NCBI RefSeq assembly: GCF_001896135.2
Contig: NZ_MPOH02000002.1
Coordinates: 1-58,717 of the forward strand
From: Streptomyces phaeoluteigriseus
GTDB taxonomy: Bacteria; Actinomycetota; Actinomycetes; Streptomycetales; Streptomycetaceae
Direction: 5' to 3'
Length of the DNA stretch: 58,717 nucleotides
A program made the translations under genes and the position numbers. The number at the start of each line of letters is the position of its first letter. Position 1 is the stretch's first letter. The notes under the pieces were generated by a model, which was not told where the DNA came from, searched no databases, and worked only from the letters and a program-made list of their open reading frames with translations. Positions 8,891-17,752 of this stretch are shown here, in pieces.

Positions 8891-8972
8891 GCCCTCAGCG
8901 CGAGGAATAGATGCTGCCCCGGTGCACGGCGCAGGGGCCCGAAGCTCAACGACCAGCGGGCCACCCGCAGCA

Positions 8973-8990
8973 GGTCCGCTGCTGCGGACC
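8973..8990 (+). terminator. Short perfect hairpin after the replication-relaxation gene
   Basis: GGTCCGC, loop TGCT, GCGGACC. It overlaps the right copy (8980-8997) of the 18-bp direct repeat. It could terminate the upstream gene about 85 nt away. Confidence 0.45.
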
Positions 8991-8997
8991 GGCCATC
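8980..8997. repeat. 18-bp direct repeat, right copy
   Basis: Exact second copy of the sequence at 7672-7689. The 1.3-kb segment between the copies holds the replication-relaxation gene. Confidence 0.6.
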
Positions 8998-9143
8998 TTA
9001 AGCTTCTGAACCGATGGATGCCGGGCCAGACTCGCACCCTCTCATGCACGAAGCGATCTCCCCAGCCGAGTGTCCTCAGGCGTGGATCGGCTCTAGGGGG
9101 CGAGCACCCCCGTGCGCGGGTGCGGTCTCGATGCCCCCGGGCG

Positions 9144-9581
9144 TCACCGCGCGCGGGCGGCCCGCGCCTCGCGCTCGTCCGTGATCTGGTCCAGTTCGCG
9201 CATCGCCTCGGCGTGGGCGCTCATCCGCCGACTGACGCTGCCGCTTGTGAACAGGACCGCTCCGGCCACGGACACCGGCACGGACAGTCCCAGCACGGCC
9301 ATGGCCTCCGGCCAGTCGCGCTCGTTCTGACAGTAGTCGCCGTGGCCCAGCCCTTCGTTGGCCGTGCCGCTCTCCGTCAGCAGCCGCGACTCGCATTCAA
9401 CGGGGTACCGGTCGTCGGGCTTGCGGTCCACCTCATACGGGGTAAGGAGCAGCAGGGTGCACCAGCTCCACAGCAGTCCGGCCACGACCAGCAGGCCGGT
9501 GCCCCAGGCTCGGGTCCGGCCGGCCCGGTCACGGAAGTCGAGGTCATACTCACTTGATCGCACGACGGGTGAATCTATCAA
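9144..9581 (-). CDS. Small two-helix membrane protein
   Basis: A 145-aa protein with two clear transmembrane segments: about residues 28-47 (GTGLLVVAGLLWSWCTLLLL) and 93-113 (AMAVLGLSVPVSVAGAVLFT). Between them is an extracytoplasmic loop with two cysteines (VECES, DYCQN) that could form a disulfide. The C-terminal tail is charged and helical (MSAHAEAMRELDQITDERE). It resembles uncharacterised Streptomyces membrane proteins; no function is proposed. Confidence 0.65.
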   Translation of the reverse strand: MIDSPVVRSSEYDLDFRDRAGRTRAWGTGLLVVAGLLWSWCTLLLLTPYEVDRKPDDRYPVECESRLLTESGTANEGLGHGDYCQNERDWPEAMAVLGLSVPVSVAGAVLFTSGSVSRRMSAHAEAMRELDQITDEREARAARAR

Positions 9582-9664
9582 CGGCTTCCGCTGCCCTGCC
9601 CAGGTCGTTCTCCCGCCTGACCAGGCACCTCGCCGCCCTCGGCCTGTTCGTCTAGGGAAGAATC

Positions 9665-9787
9665 ATGACGGTTCTTCAGGAATCCCGAGGGGCCATCGTG
9701 ATCTACGCGGATCCATCGCTGCCGCCTGCCGATCTGGCCTGCGGCAACCGGGAGATAACAGCCACGAACCCGCGGGATATCGCATAG
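9665..9787 (+). CDS. 40-aa small protein
   Basis: ATG 9665 follows a GGGAAG ribosome-binding site 5 nt upstream. The 40-aa product starts MTVLQESRGAIVIYADPSLP and ends at a TAG 8 nt before a strong terminator. The tight ribosome-binding-site/ORF/terminator unit suggests a real small gene, though it could be the trimmed start of a larger one. No family recognised. Confidence 0.45.
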   Translation: MTVLQESRGAIVIYADPSLPPADLACGNREITATNPRDIA

Positions 9788-9794
9788 ACCGAAG

Positions 9795-9820
9795 CAGCAG
9801 GATCGTCACCGATCCTGCTG
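9795..9820 (+). terminator. Intrinsic terminator
   Basis: 11-bp perfect stem (CAGCAGGATCG / CGATCCTGCTG) with loop TCAC, followed by GCTTATT. It closes the 40-aa gene. Confidence 0.75.
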
Positions 9821-10000
9821 GCTTATTCCGTGTCCGGCGGGGCTGGCGGCTCGTTGGCCAGGACAGTAGCGGCCGCCTTGGCGTCCCGGTCGCGGGTGAG
9901 GTGTGGAATGTCGATGCGACCGAGGTCGTGGCCGACGGTGCCGCAGTTGACCGCGCAGGTGGCGCGGGCGGTGGCGGCACGGAGCCCGTACCCGTTGGCG

Positions 10001-10210
10001 ATGCGGGTCTGTGACGAGCTGGGCGAATTGTTCGCAGACGCCGAGTTCGCCGAGGCGTTCGGATCCAGAGGGAGGCCGGGCTGGTCACCGGGCCGACTGG
10101 CGCTGGTGGTGGTGTTGCAGTTCGCCGAGAACCTCACCGACCGCGCGGCAGCGCAGCGGGTGCGGTATGCCCTCGCCGAGATCGATTTGGTGACCCATCA
10201 CACCGTCTGA
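10001..10210 (+). pseudogene. IS1182-family transposase, N-terminal remnant
   Basis: About 50 codons match the conserved opening of IS1182-type transposases: DELGELFADAEFAEAFGSRG, then GWSPGRLALVVVLQFAENLT and DRAAAQRVR. After that the frame drifts (YALAEIDLVTHHTV) and ends. No DDE domain and no other part of the element is visible, so this is a dead fragment. Confidence 0.72.
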
Positions 10211-10212
10211 AC

Positions 10213-10884
10213 TCAGTCGGGCGTGGCTCCCATCGGATACCTCTCCTGGATGAGGGCGCTGAGTGCTGCTCGTACTGCTTCCAACTGCTCTCCGGTGGTG
10301 GTCATCTCGTGTCGCAGTCGCACAAGCCGCCCATCCGCGCTCCTTCTCTTGATCACCTCGCGGAGCTCGGCGTGGTGACTGTTGACCCAAGCCACGCGCG
10401 CGTCGACGGCCTGATCGAACTCCCCCAGAAGGTTGGGACAGTAGATGTGCATCATGCTGCGCAAGTTCCGTCGAGCTGCTTGACGGCGCTTCGTTCCGCT
10501 CCACCTCTGGGCGACAGCAGCTGATGGTGACATCAGGGCGTTGATCTCGCGTCTCGTGCGACGCGCGAGAGTGTTCCGAGCGAAGGAACGCCGGAAGGGC
10601 AGCGGACCCGCGTAGGAGTTACTGGAGGGGTGCTCGGCTCTGGCCAGGTGTGGTTGATCCGCGAGGATCAACTCGACCACCTTGCTGGTTTTCCGCGCTG
10701 CCTCACACCACTCGCGAAGGATCTCGTGCAGCTCGATCAGTCCCTCGTGCATATTCGGCAATACGGGCACGCCCGTCCCCTGGTTCACGATGCTGCGCAG
10801 CACGCTGCTGCCGGCTCTGACTACCGCAGCTGCCTCGGGTGCCACCATGGTGATCCCCATCTCGGTGTTTGTCCGGATGTTCAA
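10213..10884 (-). CDS. Hypothetical protein
   Basis: A 223-aa protein with an ATG at 10884; an alternative ATG at 10848 would make it 211 aa. It is basic, with helical segments (MHEGLIELHEILREWCEAAR, then a long C-terminal RLRHEMTTTGEQLEAVRAAL). There are no membrane segments or known motifs. It resembles uncharacterised actinobacterial proteins found near mobile elements, but the function is unknown. Confidence 0.5.
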   Translation of the reverse strand: MNIRTNTEMGITMVAPEAAAVVRAGSSVLRSIVNQGTGVPVLPNMHEGLIELHEILREWCEAARKTSKVVELILADQPHLARAEHPSSNSYAGPLPFRRSFARNTLARRTRREINALMSPSAAVAQRWSGTKRRQAARRNLRSMMHIYCPNLLGEFDQAVDARVAWVNSHHAELREVIKRRSADGRLVRLRHEMTTTGEQLEAVRAALSALIQERYPMGATPD

Positions 10885-11134
10885 GGATGGGCAGCCTAAT
10901 CATGGCGAACAAGGCCGCGTTGGTTTCGTTCACTTCTAGTGGCGGCGTTTGTTGACGAGTTTGGACAGCGGATGGGTGGTCATCGAGCCAGTGTTGTTCG
11001 CGAGTTGAACGGCAGGGACGGTGTCGTGCGTCGGTGACCAGAGTGTCCGTACATTGTCGGACGCAGCCGGCGTGGACGGCGAAACCGGGTTTCTGGCTCT
11101 GGAGTTCGACTCCCTGGCAGGGCAAGATCGGCAC

Positions 11135-11713
11135 ATGTCCAGCCAACGTGAGATCGTTCTGCCGCCAAGCATTCGGTTATCAGGAGACGGGATACTGCTG
11201 AGGGAGTGGGCCGAGTCCGACCTGTCCGCGTTGGTCGAGCTCTATGACGATCCCGAGATCGACCGATGGACTCCGGTGCCCTCTCCGTTCGACTCCAGAG
11301 CGGCGCGTGAGTACCTGACCAAGGCTCGCGAAGGCCGCGAGGAAGGGCGCAAGAAAGCGCAATTGGTGATCACTACCGATGGTGAGCAGCCGCGCGGTGA
11401 GGTCCTCCTCTTTCGCAGCGAACTCGACGCGCGGGACGTCGAGCTCGCTTACGGCATCGGCAGCCAACATCGGCGGAAGGGCCTGGCCTCACGAGCCGTC
11501 ACGTTAATGGCTGACTACGCCTGTCGCCAGCTGGGCGCAAGGCGAGTGCTGCTGCGCATTGAAACGGGGAACTCTCCGAGCTTGGCTGTCGCTCGCGCAA
11601 CTGGCTTCCAGCTCACCGACGACGACCCCGTCACGCGCGAGGCCAAGGGCCGCCAGGTGACATTGCTTACCTGGTGTTATCAGAACAGCGGAGTAGATTC
11701 CCCTTCGGCTTGA
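11135..11713 (+). CDS. GNAT-family N-acetyltransferase (RimJ/RimL type)
   Basis: A 192-aa protein. An N-terminal LREWAESDLSALVELYDDPE matches RimJ/RimL acetyltransferases. The acetyl-CoA binding loop is GSQHRRKGLASRAVTLMADY (Q/RxxGxG/A motif), followed by RVLLRIETGNSPSLAVARATGF. It acetylates an unknown amine or protein N-terminus. It is monocistronic, between IS remnants. ATG 11135 places the family start correctly; the frame continues upstream without family resemblance. Confidence 0.85.
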   Translation: MSSQREIVLPPSIRLSGDGILLREWAESDLSALVELYDDPEIDRWTPVPSPFDSRAAREYLTKAREGREEGRKKAQLVITTDGEQPRGEVLLFRSELDARDVELAYGIGSQHRRKGLASRAVTLMADYACRQLGARRVLLRIETGNSPSLAVARATGFQLTDDDPVTREAKGRQVTLLTWCYQNSGVDSPSA

Positions 11714-11733
11714 GCGGCTGAGAGGCCTCGCCT

Positions 11734-11829
11734 TCAGCCGGCCGCGGCCTGTTCGGCTCGGGCTCGGGTGCTGGCGAGGCGGTAGGAGTCGGTGCCGGTT
11801 TCGATGATGGTGCCGTTGAAGGTGAGGCG
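11734..11829 (-). pseudogene. Possible IS21-type helper ATPase (IstB) C-terminal remnant
   Basis: The - strand reads RLTFNGTIIETGTDSYRLAS followed by TRARAEQAAAG and a stop, resembling the end of IstB-like ATP-binding proteins from Streptomyces IS21-group elements. Only about 31 codons remain. An IstA-like remnant occurs far away at 42417-42600. Assignment is from memory of the family and is tentative. Confidence 0.4.
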
Positions 11830-12692
11830 TCTTGCTGACGAGTTTCGACCAAACGGCGCTGGTGGATGAAGGGGAAAGTCCAAGCCCGCAAGAGATTGCA
11901 CGCTTCTCGTGACGACTCAGCCGGACCCTGCAGTCACCATGACTGTTGGCCGGAAGGCCTGCGTGCTAACCGACGAGGAGCGCCCGGCACTGCTCACGCT
12001 CGTTGCCGTTCACCAGGAGGCCGCCACGGCGAGTTTCGACGTCACCGTGTGGGAGAAGTAGGGAGCGGCCTACGGCGGCACGTCCCTTTGGTAGCTCGCT
12101 GCGCTCGCGCGGGCCCATCGCCGGGCTTGCCGCACTGTGCTCCATTTGGAAGGCGCCACACACGGCCTTTACGTGCGGTCGGGCCGTCTGCCTGCTCCCA
12201 GGTAAAGGCCTTCCTCGGGGTGCTTCCAACAGGAACACGGCAGGGGAGGGCGCGCCGCCGGGCCCCTTCCGTTCTGTGCGCCTCACCACGGCTCTTCAGG
12301 AGGACCCGGACGGCATCTGGGGGGCGGACGGCGCCCGCCCAAATGCTGTCTGTAGCTCAGGGGCATCCTGCCCTGACAGTGGCCTGACGCCTGACACCGT
12401 CACAGCCCCCTGACGGGTCGCGGAGAGCTGGCACCGGGCGCTGTCGGTGGCCTCACCTCAGCCACCCGGAGACGTTCACGACTGCCGGTCCGGTCGGGGC
12501 GCTGAGGCGGTCATGTTGGTGCGGGTGCCCCATGGTTGCCAGCACGATGAGCGACGCGGGTTGCCGACGCCGGGAAGCGACGCGGGGTTGCCGACGCCGG
12601 GGTGTTCCCTGTCCGTGTATCAGCAGGGTCGTTGCCCGCCTGACCCAGCCGCCCGCGGGCCTCACTGCTGACCTGGCCCGGCCGGTGGAGGG
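11830..12692. other. 860-bp stretch without a supported gene
   Basis: A 40-codon frame (11939-12061, from ATG ACT GTT GGC) is possible but lacks a good ribosome-binding site. A tandem duplication lies at 12551-12601. A fragment near 12351 looks like a tRNA A-box, but no cloverleaf forms. It is probably decayed sequence between mobile-element scars. Confidence 0.45.
12551..12601. repeat. Short tandem duplication
   Basis: Two copies of about 25 bp (GCGACGCGGGTTGCCGACGC plus CGGG). The second copy at 12577 has one extra G. Confidence 0.7.
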
Positions 12693-13493
12693 TCAGTGAC
12701 CGGCGCCAGCCTTGACCGCTTTCGTGGCGAAGTAACCGGAGAGCCAGCCGGCGGTGGTCTCCGAGTGGTGCGGCGCCTCGGCGAAGCCGGTGATGGCGAA
12801 GCCCGTCGCGATCTGCCCGCCGAGCTGCTCGGTGAGCGTGTGGCTGTACTCCACCGGCGCGTCGAGGCCCCACAGCCGTTCCCGCTCGGCGGGCTCCAGG
12901 TGGGTGAGGTCGCTGTAGGGAAGGCGGTGGCGCACCATCAGCTCGCCGCGCGCTTTCAAGGACTCGGCGTCGAAGAGGTAGACGTCCGGGTTGAGGAAGC
13001 CGGACAGCAGCGTCCCGCCGGGGCGCAGCACGCGGTGGCACTCGCGCCAGACCGGCGCCAGCTCCGGGATGAACAGGTTGGAGACCGGGTGGACGACAAG
13101 GTCGAACGAGGCGTCCGGGAACGGGCTCAGGTCGCGCGCGTCGCCGAGCACGGTGCGTAGGTCGAGCCCCTCCCGCGCCGCGACCATGTCGTCCTGCGCC
13201 AGCTGGCGGGGCGAGTTATCGAAGACGGTCACCCGCGCGCCTGCCGCGGCCAGCACCGGACCCTGCTGCCCGCCGCCGGAGGCGAGACAGAGCACGTCGC
13301 GACCGGCGATCTCCGGCGGGAACCAGGTCGGGTCGACCGGCTCGTACCCGATCAGAACGATGGACCACTGGCCGGCCCGAGCCTTCGCGATCACCTCGGG
13401 GCCGACCGGACGTGACCACTCGTTGCCCTCCTCCACCTCGCGGTCCCAGGCGAGGCGGTTGTGCGCGACGGGGTCGACAGGAGTCTGACTCAT
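12693..13493 (-). CDS. Class I SAM-dependent methyltransferase
   Basis: A 266-aa protein. Motif I of the Rossmann methyltransferase fold is DVLCLASGGGQQGPVLAAAG (binding S-adenosylmethionine), followed by VTVFDNSPRQLAQD (acidic post-I Asp), LGDARDLSPFPDASFDLVVH (motifs II-III) and RECHRVLRPGGTLLSGF (motif IV). The substrate-binding C-terminal part ends with GYFATKAVKAG. The likely product is a methylated small molecule or RNA; the exact substrate is unknown. It lies just downstream of the pRiA4b remnant. It looks intact. Confidence 0.85.
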   Translation of the reverse strand: MSQTPVDPVAHNRLAWDREVEEGNEWSRPVGPEVIAKARAGQWSIVLIGYEPVDPTWFPPEIAGRDVLCLASGGGQQGPVLAAAGARVTVFDNSPRQLAQDDMVAAREGLDLRTVLGDARDLSPFPDASFDLVVHPVSNLFIPELAPVWRECHRVLRPGGTLLSGFLNPDVYLFDAESLKARGELMVRHRLPYSDLTHLEPAERERLWGLDAPVEYSHTLTEQLGGQIATGFAITGFAEAPHHSETTAGWLSGYFATKAVKAGAGH

Positions 13494-13503
13494 ACGCCGT
13501 ACC

Positions 13504-13831
13504 CTAGTTGCTGCACCGCACCAGTTCCGCCGATGGCTCTCGGGCGGTGAGGCGCTTGTTGATGGCGCCGATGCCGAGGTGGTCGGGATCGAAGGTGCCG
13601 CCGATCCAGTGCAGGAGTTCTTCGTACTGCTCGTGCCGGGGGTCGGTGATCGCGGCGAGGAAGTCCGCGTAGCCCCAAGGGCCGCCGCAGTCCTCGGGCG
13701 GGCAGGCTCGACGGGTAGGTCAGGCAACGCGGGTAGGTCGTAGCCGACGGGGCGGACAGGACCTTATCCACCTCGATGTGGTGGACCCAGTCGTCGCCGA
13801 AGTCATAGGTGTAGCTGATCATGTTCGGCAC
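13504..13831 (-). pseudogene. Plasmid pRiA4b ORF-3-like protein, truncated and frameshifted
   Basis: The first part reads ISYTYDFGDDWVHHIEVDKV and YPRCL, the central motif of the pRiA4b ORF-3/IS1096 TnpR family (PF07929). The expected next motif ACPPEDCGGPWGYADFLAAI follows in another frame, so an indel sits near 13715. The C-terminal part (LHWIGGTFDPDHLGIGAINK) runs to the stop at 13504. The family N-terminus is missing and replaced by the integrase-half junction at about 13832. The gene is therefore broken twice. Confidence 0.72.
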
Positions 13832-13834
13832 CGG

Positions 13835-14731
13835 TCAGCCTCGAAGGGGCTTGGCGATCGGAGTCCCCGTGAGGCCGGCCAGGAACACCCCGGGCGTCGA
13901 GATCTTCGTGTCTCTGATCAACGCCGGGACGGGCCTGCCCTCGGCCTCCAGCTGTTCGAGGTAGGTGACCAGCCGCAGGCCCGATCCCTTCTTGAACGGG
14001 CCCTTCAGCCCTTCCGCGATCTCGACCAGCCGTCGATGTTCCTCGAAGGCGGCCAGGATGTCGTCGGCGTACTCCTCGACGAACCGCAGGGCCCAGACCA
14101 GCAGCGGGCCCATCGTCGCCGGGGAGATCGGCTCGGTGACGTTTTCGCCCAGCGGCGAGGCCGCCGGCAGGTAGTCGTCCATGCCTTCCGCGACCCAGGG
14201 CGGCGCGACGAGCCGGTCGGTGTCGGGCAGATACAACCGTCCGTAGTAGTGCAGCCGGGAGAGCGCGATCAGATGACTGGTGGCCGTGTTGCGGGCCAGC
14301 CCCCGTGCCTTGTCGAGCTGGTGGCTGTAGTCCGACAGGTCCTCGGCCGTCACCAGCGAGAGCTGCTTGATCCCGCGCTCGTCGAGCCACTGGGCGAACA
14401 TCGACCATTGAACGACCGTCTGTGTGATCCGGCCGACGCTGAGCTTGGAGCGCATGGCGGCGCCGCGCAGGGTAACGTCCCTGTCGGGCAGCGGATAGTT
14501 GATCAAAGTCCAGGACGCGTAACGGAACGGCTCCCTGAAGACCCTGGGGAACCATCGCCAGCGGATGATGTCGTCCGCTTGCGAGGGGTTCTGGGTCAGC
14601 GCCAGCAACGACCAGCCGTCGTCGCCGTACAGGGGCACGAAGTCGCGGCGGCCCTCGACCGCCCGGTCGGGATCGAACACGAAGGTGTCGGCCGCGGGGG
14701 CCGCGAAGCGGGGGTTCAAGGCCAGGGTCAT
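13835..14731 (-). pseudogene. Site-specific integrase (TnpB-like), N-terminal half
   Basis: 298 codons of the N-terminal, core-binding half of a large actinobacterial integrase: SLLALTQNPSQADDIIRWRW, a SAM-like region with FAQWLDERGIKQLSLVTAED and DYSHQLDKARGLARNTATSH, ending at FLAGLTGTPIAKPLRG. The catalytic half (Arg box, HxxR, Tyr) is absent. The ATG overlaps the stop of the upstream integrase (ATGA), so the two were one operon. The missing catalytic half, starting at about the next family position, is found inverted at 1260-2476. The gene is therefore probably one half of a split gene. Confidence 0.75.
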
Positions 14732-15975
14732 GCGTCGAATCCCTTCTTCAGAAGCTGGTCAATGACCCTTCGGTCGTGGGCACTTGCCTTCTCCAAGGCG
14801 TCGTTCCATTCCGTGTCGGTGAAGTCGGGGGCCTTGCGCAGGTGCCGCAGCCGCGCGAAGGGCTCGCGCCAGTCCTGGTCCCACACCTCCGGCGAAAGCA
14901 CCGCCCGCAGCTCCTGCAGCACGTGCAGCAGATAGGCCAGCCGCGGCAGGTGACGCGGGGTGATCACGGCGTTCGGGCAGGCCGTGCAGAGCAGGAACGA
15001 CGCCCGGCAAGGCATCCCCTGTTCCCCGAACGGGCTGTGGGTGTAGTCGCTGCAGCTGGCGGTCGGGGTGTCCTTGTCCACGTTCGTGTCCGCCCGGCTG
15101 ATCTGGGCCTTGAACAACGACCTGGCCGCCTCGATCGCCTCCTCGACCCCGTCGTGATCACCGGTTGGGCCGCCGCGTGCGTGCGCGGGTCTGGCAGGAC
15201 ATAAGCACCGTCGTGGGTGTCCTGACTGTGCTGCGTGGGCTGCCGCTGATGCGTGATCACCACGGTCTTGCGCAGGCGCCGCAGGTTCAACGAGCCCTCG
15301 CCGCCCAGCTCCTGGCGCCAGTTGCGCCAGACGTTGGCATGGAAGTGGCCGTCGAACAGGCCGGCCGTTCCCTCGCCGTAGGCGGCCCGCCGCTGAGCGA
15401 GCCGCCAGACGATCAGCCGGTCGGTGGGTGCCCCCACGTTCTTCAGCATCTCCCGTGCCGGGGCTGTGGACTCGATCGCGTGCGTGATCAGCCGTCCAGG
15501 GGAATTCGCTCCCCAGTCGGCCAGGTTCCTCGTCTCGTAGCGGTCCGCCGGGCGGCGACGCCGCTTCTCCAACTCGACCCGGTAGATGATCTGCCCCTCG
15601 TTGCCCGCGTCGGGGCTCGCATCGGGCACCTTCATCTCGACGACCGGTGTCGCGTTCCACCCGTAGGCCGCGATGATCAGGATCATCAGCGCGAAACCCT
15701 CATCGGTGGTCATGAACAGCCGCATCCACGTGTCCTCGGCCCGGTTGCCGCCCAAGGCTTGGGCGTAACACGGGTCGGGACGGTGGCGGCCATCCGGGCG
15801 GATGAAGAACGGCGTCTCGCCGGTGCGGATCAACCGGTCCAGTGCCTCACCGACGAGCCAGCCGTCTGTACCTCTTTCGAACCGGCCCGCTCGCCAGTCA
15901 AGGAGGTGCTGCAGAGCGAGCACTCGTGTGGCGTCCGCACACAGCACGGCGCGGTGTTCGGCGATCAGACGGGCG
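14728..15975 (-). pseudogene. Integrase (TnpA-like) of the same module, N-truncated and frameshifted
   Basis: The C-terminal two thirds of a first integrase remain. The upstream frame holds LIAEHRAVLCADATRVLALQ, then DEGFALMILIIAAYGWNATP, ITHAIESTAPAREMLKNVGA and LNLRRLRKTVVITHQRQPTQ, the latter with the catalytic RRLRKT arginine-type segment. Near 15155 the frame changes and continues as VEEAIEAARSLFKAQISRAD, a CTACPNAVITPRHLPRLAYL zinc-ribbon-like stretch and the stop at 14728. The start is missing: upstream of about 15975 lies a repeat cluster and the ssb gene. It overlaps the next integrase by ATGA. Confidence 0.7.
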
Positions 15976-16040
15976 GTGCCGTCGGAGCGGACGTCGCCTT
16001 CGGCGGGCGGGGGCGCCAGCAAGGGAAGTGGTGGGGCGCC

Positions 16041-16169
16041 GGCAGGCGAACCAGCGCCCCACGAAGTGGTGCGGGTGAACCGGTGCCGCACCGAGTGGCG
16101 CGGTGAAGGGGAGAACGGGAGGGCGGGACCGGCAGGCGAACCGGTGCCGCATCTGGCGGCGCGGTGAAG
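16041..16169. repeat. Cluster of three 35-39-bp imperfect repeats
   Basis: Units lie at 16041-16079, 16074-16108 and 16131-16169. They are built on GGCAGGCGAACCGGTGCCGC followed by a GGCGCGGTGAAG end. The first two overlap; a purine-rich spacer separates the third. The cluster lies between the ssb stop and the truncated integrase. It could be a tandem duplication scar or iteron-like binding sites next to a replication gene. Confidence 0.6.
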
Positions 16170-16185
16170 AGAGGAAGGGGAGGGG

Positions 16186-16726
16186 CTAGGGGCCGACGTC
16201 GGCCGGAGTGCGGGCGGCGGGGTGGTGCCATCCGGCGGTCCGCCGCTGCTCCCACCAGGCGGGCGGGCCGCCCGCCTGACCGGCGGCCGGGCCACCGGCA
16301 CCCGCCCCGGCGGGCCGCGCCGCTGCGGGGGGCAGCGACCGAAGCGACCGAAGCGGTGGGGGAGATGGGAGCGGCGGCGGCCAGGCTGGGCAGGCTGGTC
16401 TCGGTGTAGGCGATGCGCTGGCGCAGGCTGATCCCGAGGTCGTCCACACTCAGGTAGACGACGTTGTCCCGAATCTCGGTGATGCGCCCCATGATCAGGA
16501 CGCTGACCCCGTCGGTGAGGGACTCGGTGGCGTTGCGGGCCAAGTCTCGCCAGGCGGTGCACACGTAGCCGATCGGGGTCCCGTCGCGCCACTGCTGCGC
16601 GGCTGCGTCCCACTGGGTGGGGGTCTGGGTGAGGCGGAACCGGCAGACGGCGACACCGGAGTCGGTGAAGCGAACTTCCACGTCGCCGGTGACGGTGCCG
16701 GACACCTGCGTGACGGATGGAGCCAT
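16186..16726 (-). pseudogene. ssb: Single-stranded DNA-binding protein, frameshifted in its tail
   Basis: The N-terminal 115 residues form a plasmid-type Ssb OB fold: VSGTVTGDVEVRFTDSGVAV, FRLTQTPTQWDAAAQQW, TAWRDLARNATESLTDGVSV and IMGRITEIRDNVVYLSVDDLG. Ssb coats single-stranded DNA during replication and transfer. After a Pro/Ala/Ser-rich linker the frame is lost near a run of six G (16327-16332). The expected glycine-rich tail (PAGAGAGGPAAGQAGGPPAW) continues in another frame to the stop at 16186. The acidic C-terminal tip usual in housekeeping Ssb is not seen, which fits a mobile-element copy. The OB fold itself is intact, so a partly functional product is possible. Confidence 0.75.
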
Positions 16727-16746
16727 ACGAACACGTCGCTTTTCCC

Positions 16747-16774
16747 ATAATAGCTACTTACATGGATGGGTCAA
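16747..16774 (-). promoter_or_regulatory. Sigma-70-type promoter for ssb
   Basis: On the - strand TTGACC (-35) and TATTAT (-10) are separated by 16 nt and lie about 21 bp upstream of the ssb start codon, in an AT-rich patch. The short leader leaves room for only a minimal ribosome-binding site. Confidence 0.65.
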
Positions 16775-16789
16775 TCCCCCTGTCGCCGC

Positions 16790-17620
16790 ACCCTGACGCA
16801 CTGGAGGGCGGTGCGGTCGGCGAGCCGCCGAAGGCGCCCTTCCATGCAGGGACGCGGGACGGGGCCCGCGGCGCTCCCAGATTGCTGAAGACGGTGGCGT
16901 CCTCGGCCTCCACCTGGAGCGGGACTGTATGGTCGGGGCGGACGAGCTACTCGTCGGCGGTGTCCAGGTTCCGCCCTGGCCTCACTTGCGCAGCACGTTG
17001 TGCGCGTCTCGTGGGACAACGTCAGCGGCCAGGAGGGTGTCCCGTCATCGCCCTCCGGCCGACGACCGAACGGCCGTGGACCTCTACTACGGCACGGACC
17101 GGCACCGCGGTGACGAGGGCTACACGCTCTACACCGACGACATCGCCCGCTGCCTCCGCACACCCATCAATCTCAACCTCACCGATCCCCGCGGCGGCGA
17201 ACAGCGCGGCCGTCTTTCACTCGATGGCCGGCCCCGACGACGAAGTCCTGCCCTGCATTGAACTGGCGGGGATTCTCGGCGTCGCCTATCTGGACGCCGA
17301 CATGCGGGCCGTACGGGTCTCCGTATGGGGCAGGTATCCGCGCCCGGCCATTCGCCGGTGCGTTCGTGGAGGGCGTCCAGCAGCTCGGCCAGTTCGATCG
17401 GGTGCGGCCGGGTCCGGTGTGATCGACACAGCTCTCTCCTTTCATGCGGCAGGGGTGGTCAGGGCCCGTTCCACAGGGCGTTCCACAGGTCCATCAGGTG
17501 TTGCTGGTCGGGGGTGCGGGGCGCGGTGATGTCGTGAGTTGCTGAGCATCGGCGTCGATGATGGCCATGCTTCCTTCGAGTCTTCGCTTCATTCCGTGGT
17601 GCAACGTAAGCACTACGTAA
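16790..17620. other. Degenerate coding remnants
   Basis: Several protein-like stretches appear in mismatched frames. On the + strand are VDLYYGTDRHRGDEGYTLYT (near 17076) and DDEVLPCIELAGILGVAYLD (near 17236). On the - strand is HPIELAELLDALHERTGEW (near 17400-17345), preceded by a good AAAGGAGAG ribosome-binding site and a GTG near 17420. None forms an intact gene. The region reads as at least two small genes ruined by indels. Confidence 0.4.
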
Positions 17621-17752
17621 TCAACGTGGCCCAAAGTCCTCTTGAGTCGGCCCGGGGGCGGGATAAGGCTGCTGCGCAGGAACGCCGCACTATGCGTCCC
17701 AGGGCGGGCCCGCGGCACAGCAGTCACGATCACAGTGAAGAGGAGAACGTCG

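Noticed and set aside
10936..11172. 78-codon - strand frame ending LSKLVNKRRH
   Set aside because: It lacks a start signal and family resemblance and overlaps the acetyltransferase leader; a possible IS scar only.
12345..12400. tRNA-like stretch with TAGCTCAGGGG
   Set aside because: It resembles a D-arm A-box, but no acceptor, anticodon or T-arm pairing could be assembled.
13778..14935. 385-codon + strand frame opposite the integrase N-terminal half
   Set aside because: No domain or ribosome-binding site; it mirrors the real integrase frame.
16041..16169. Repeat cluster as a CRISPR array
   Set aside because: Units overlap, are imperfect, lack regular unique spacers, and no cas gene is present in the window.
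14964..16748. 594-codon - strand frame covering ssb and the integrase
   Set aside because: Only its central part (about 15150-15975) matches integrase; its first part is an Arg/His/Pro-rich shadow of ssb.
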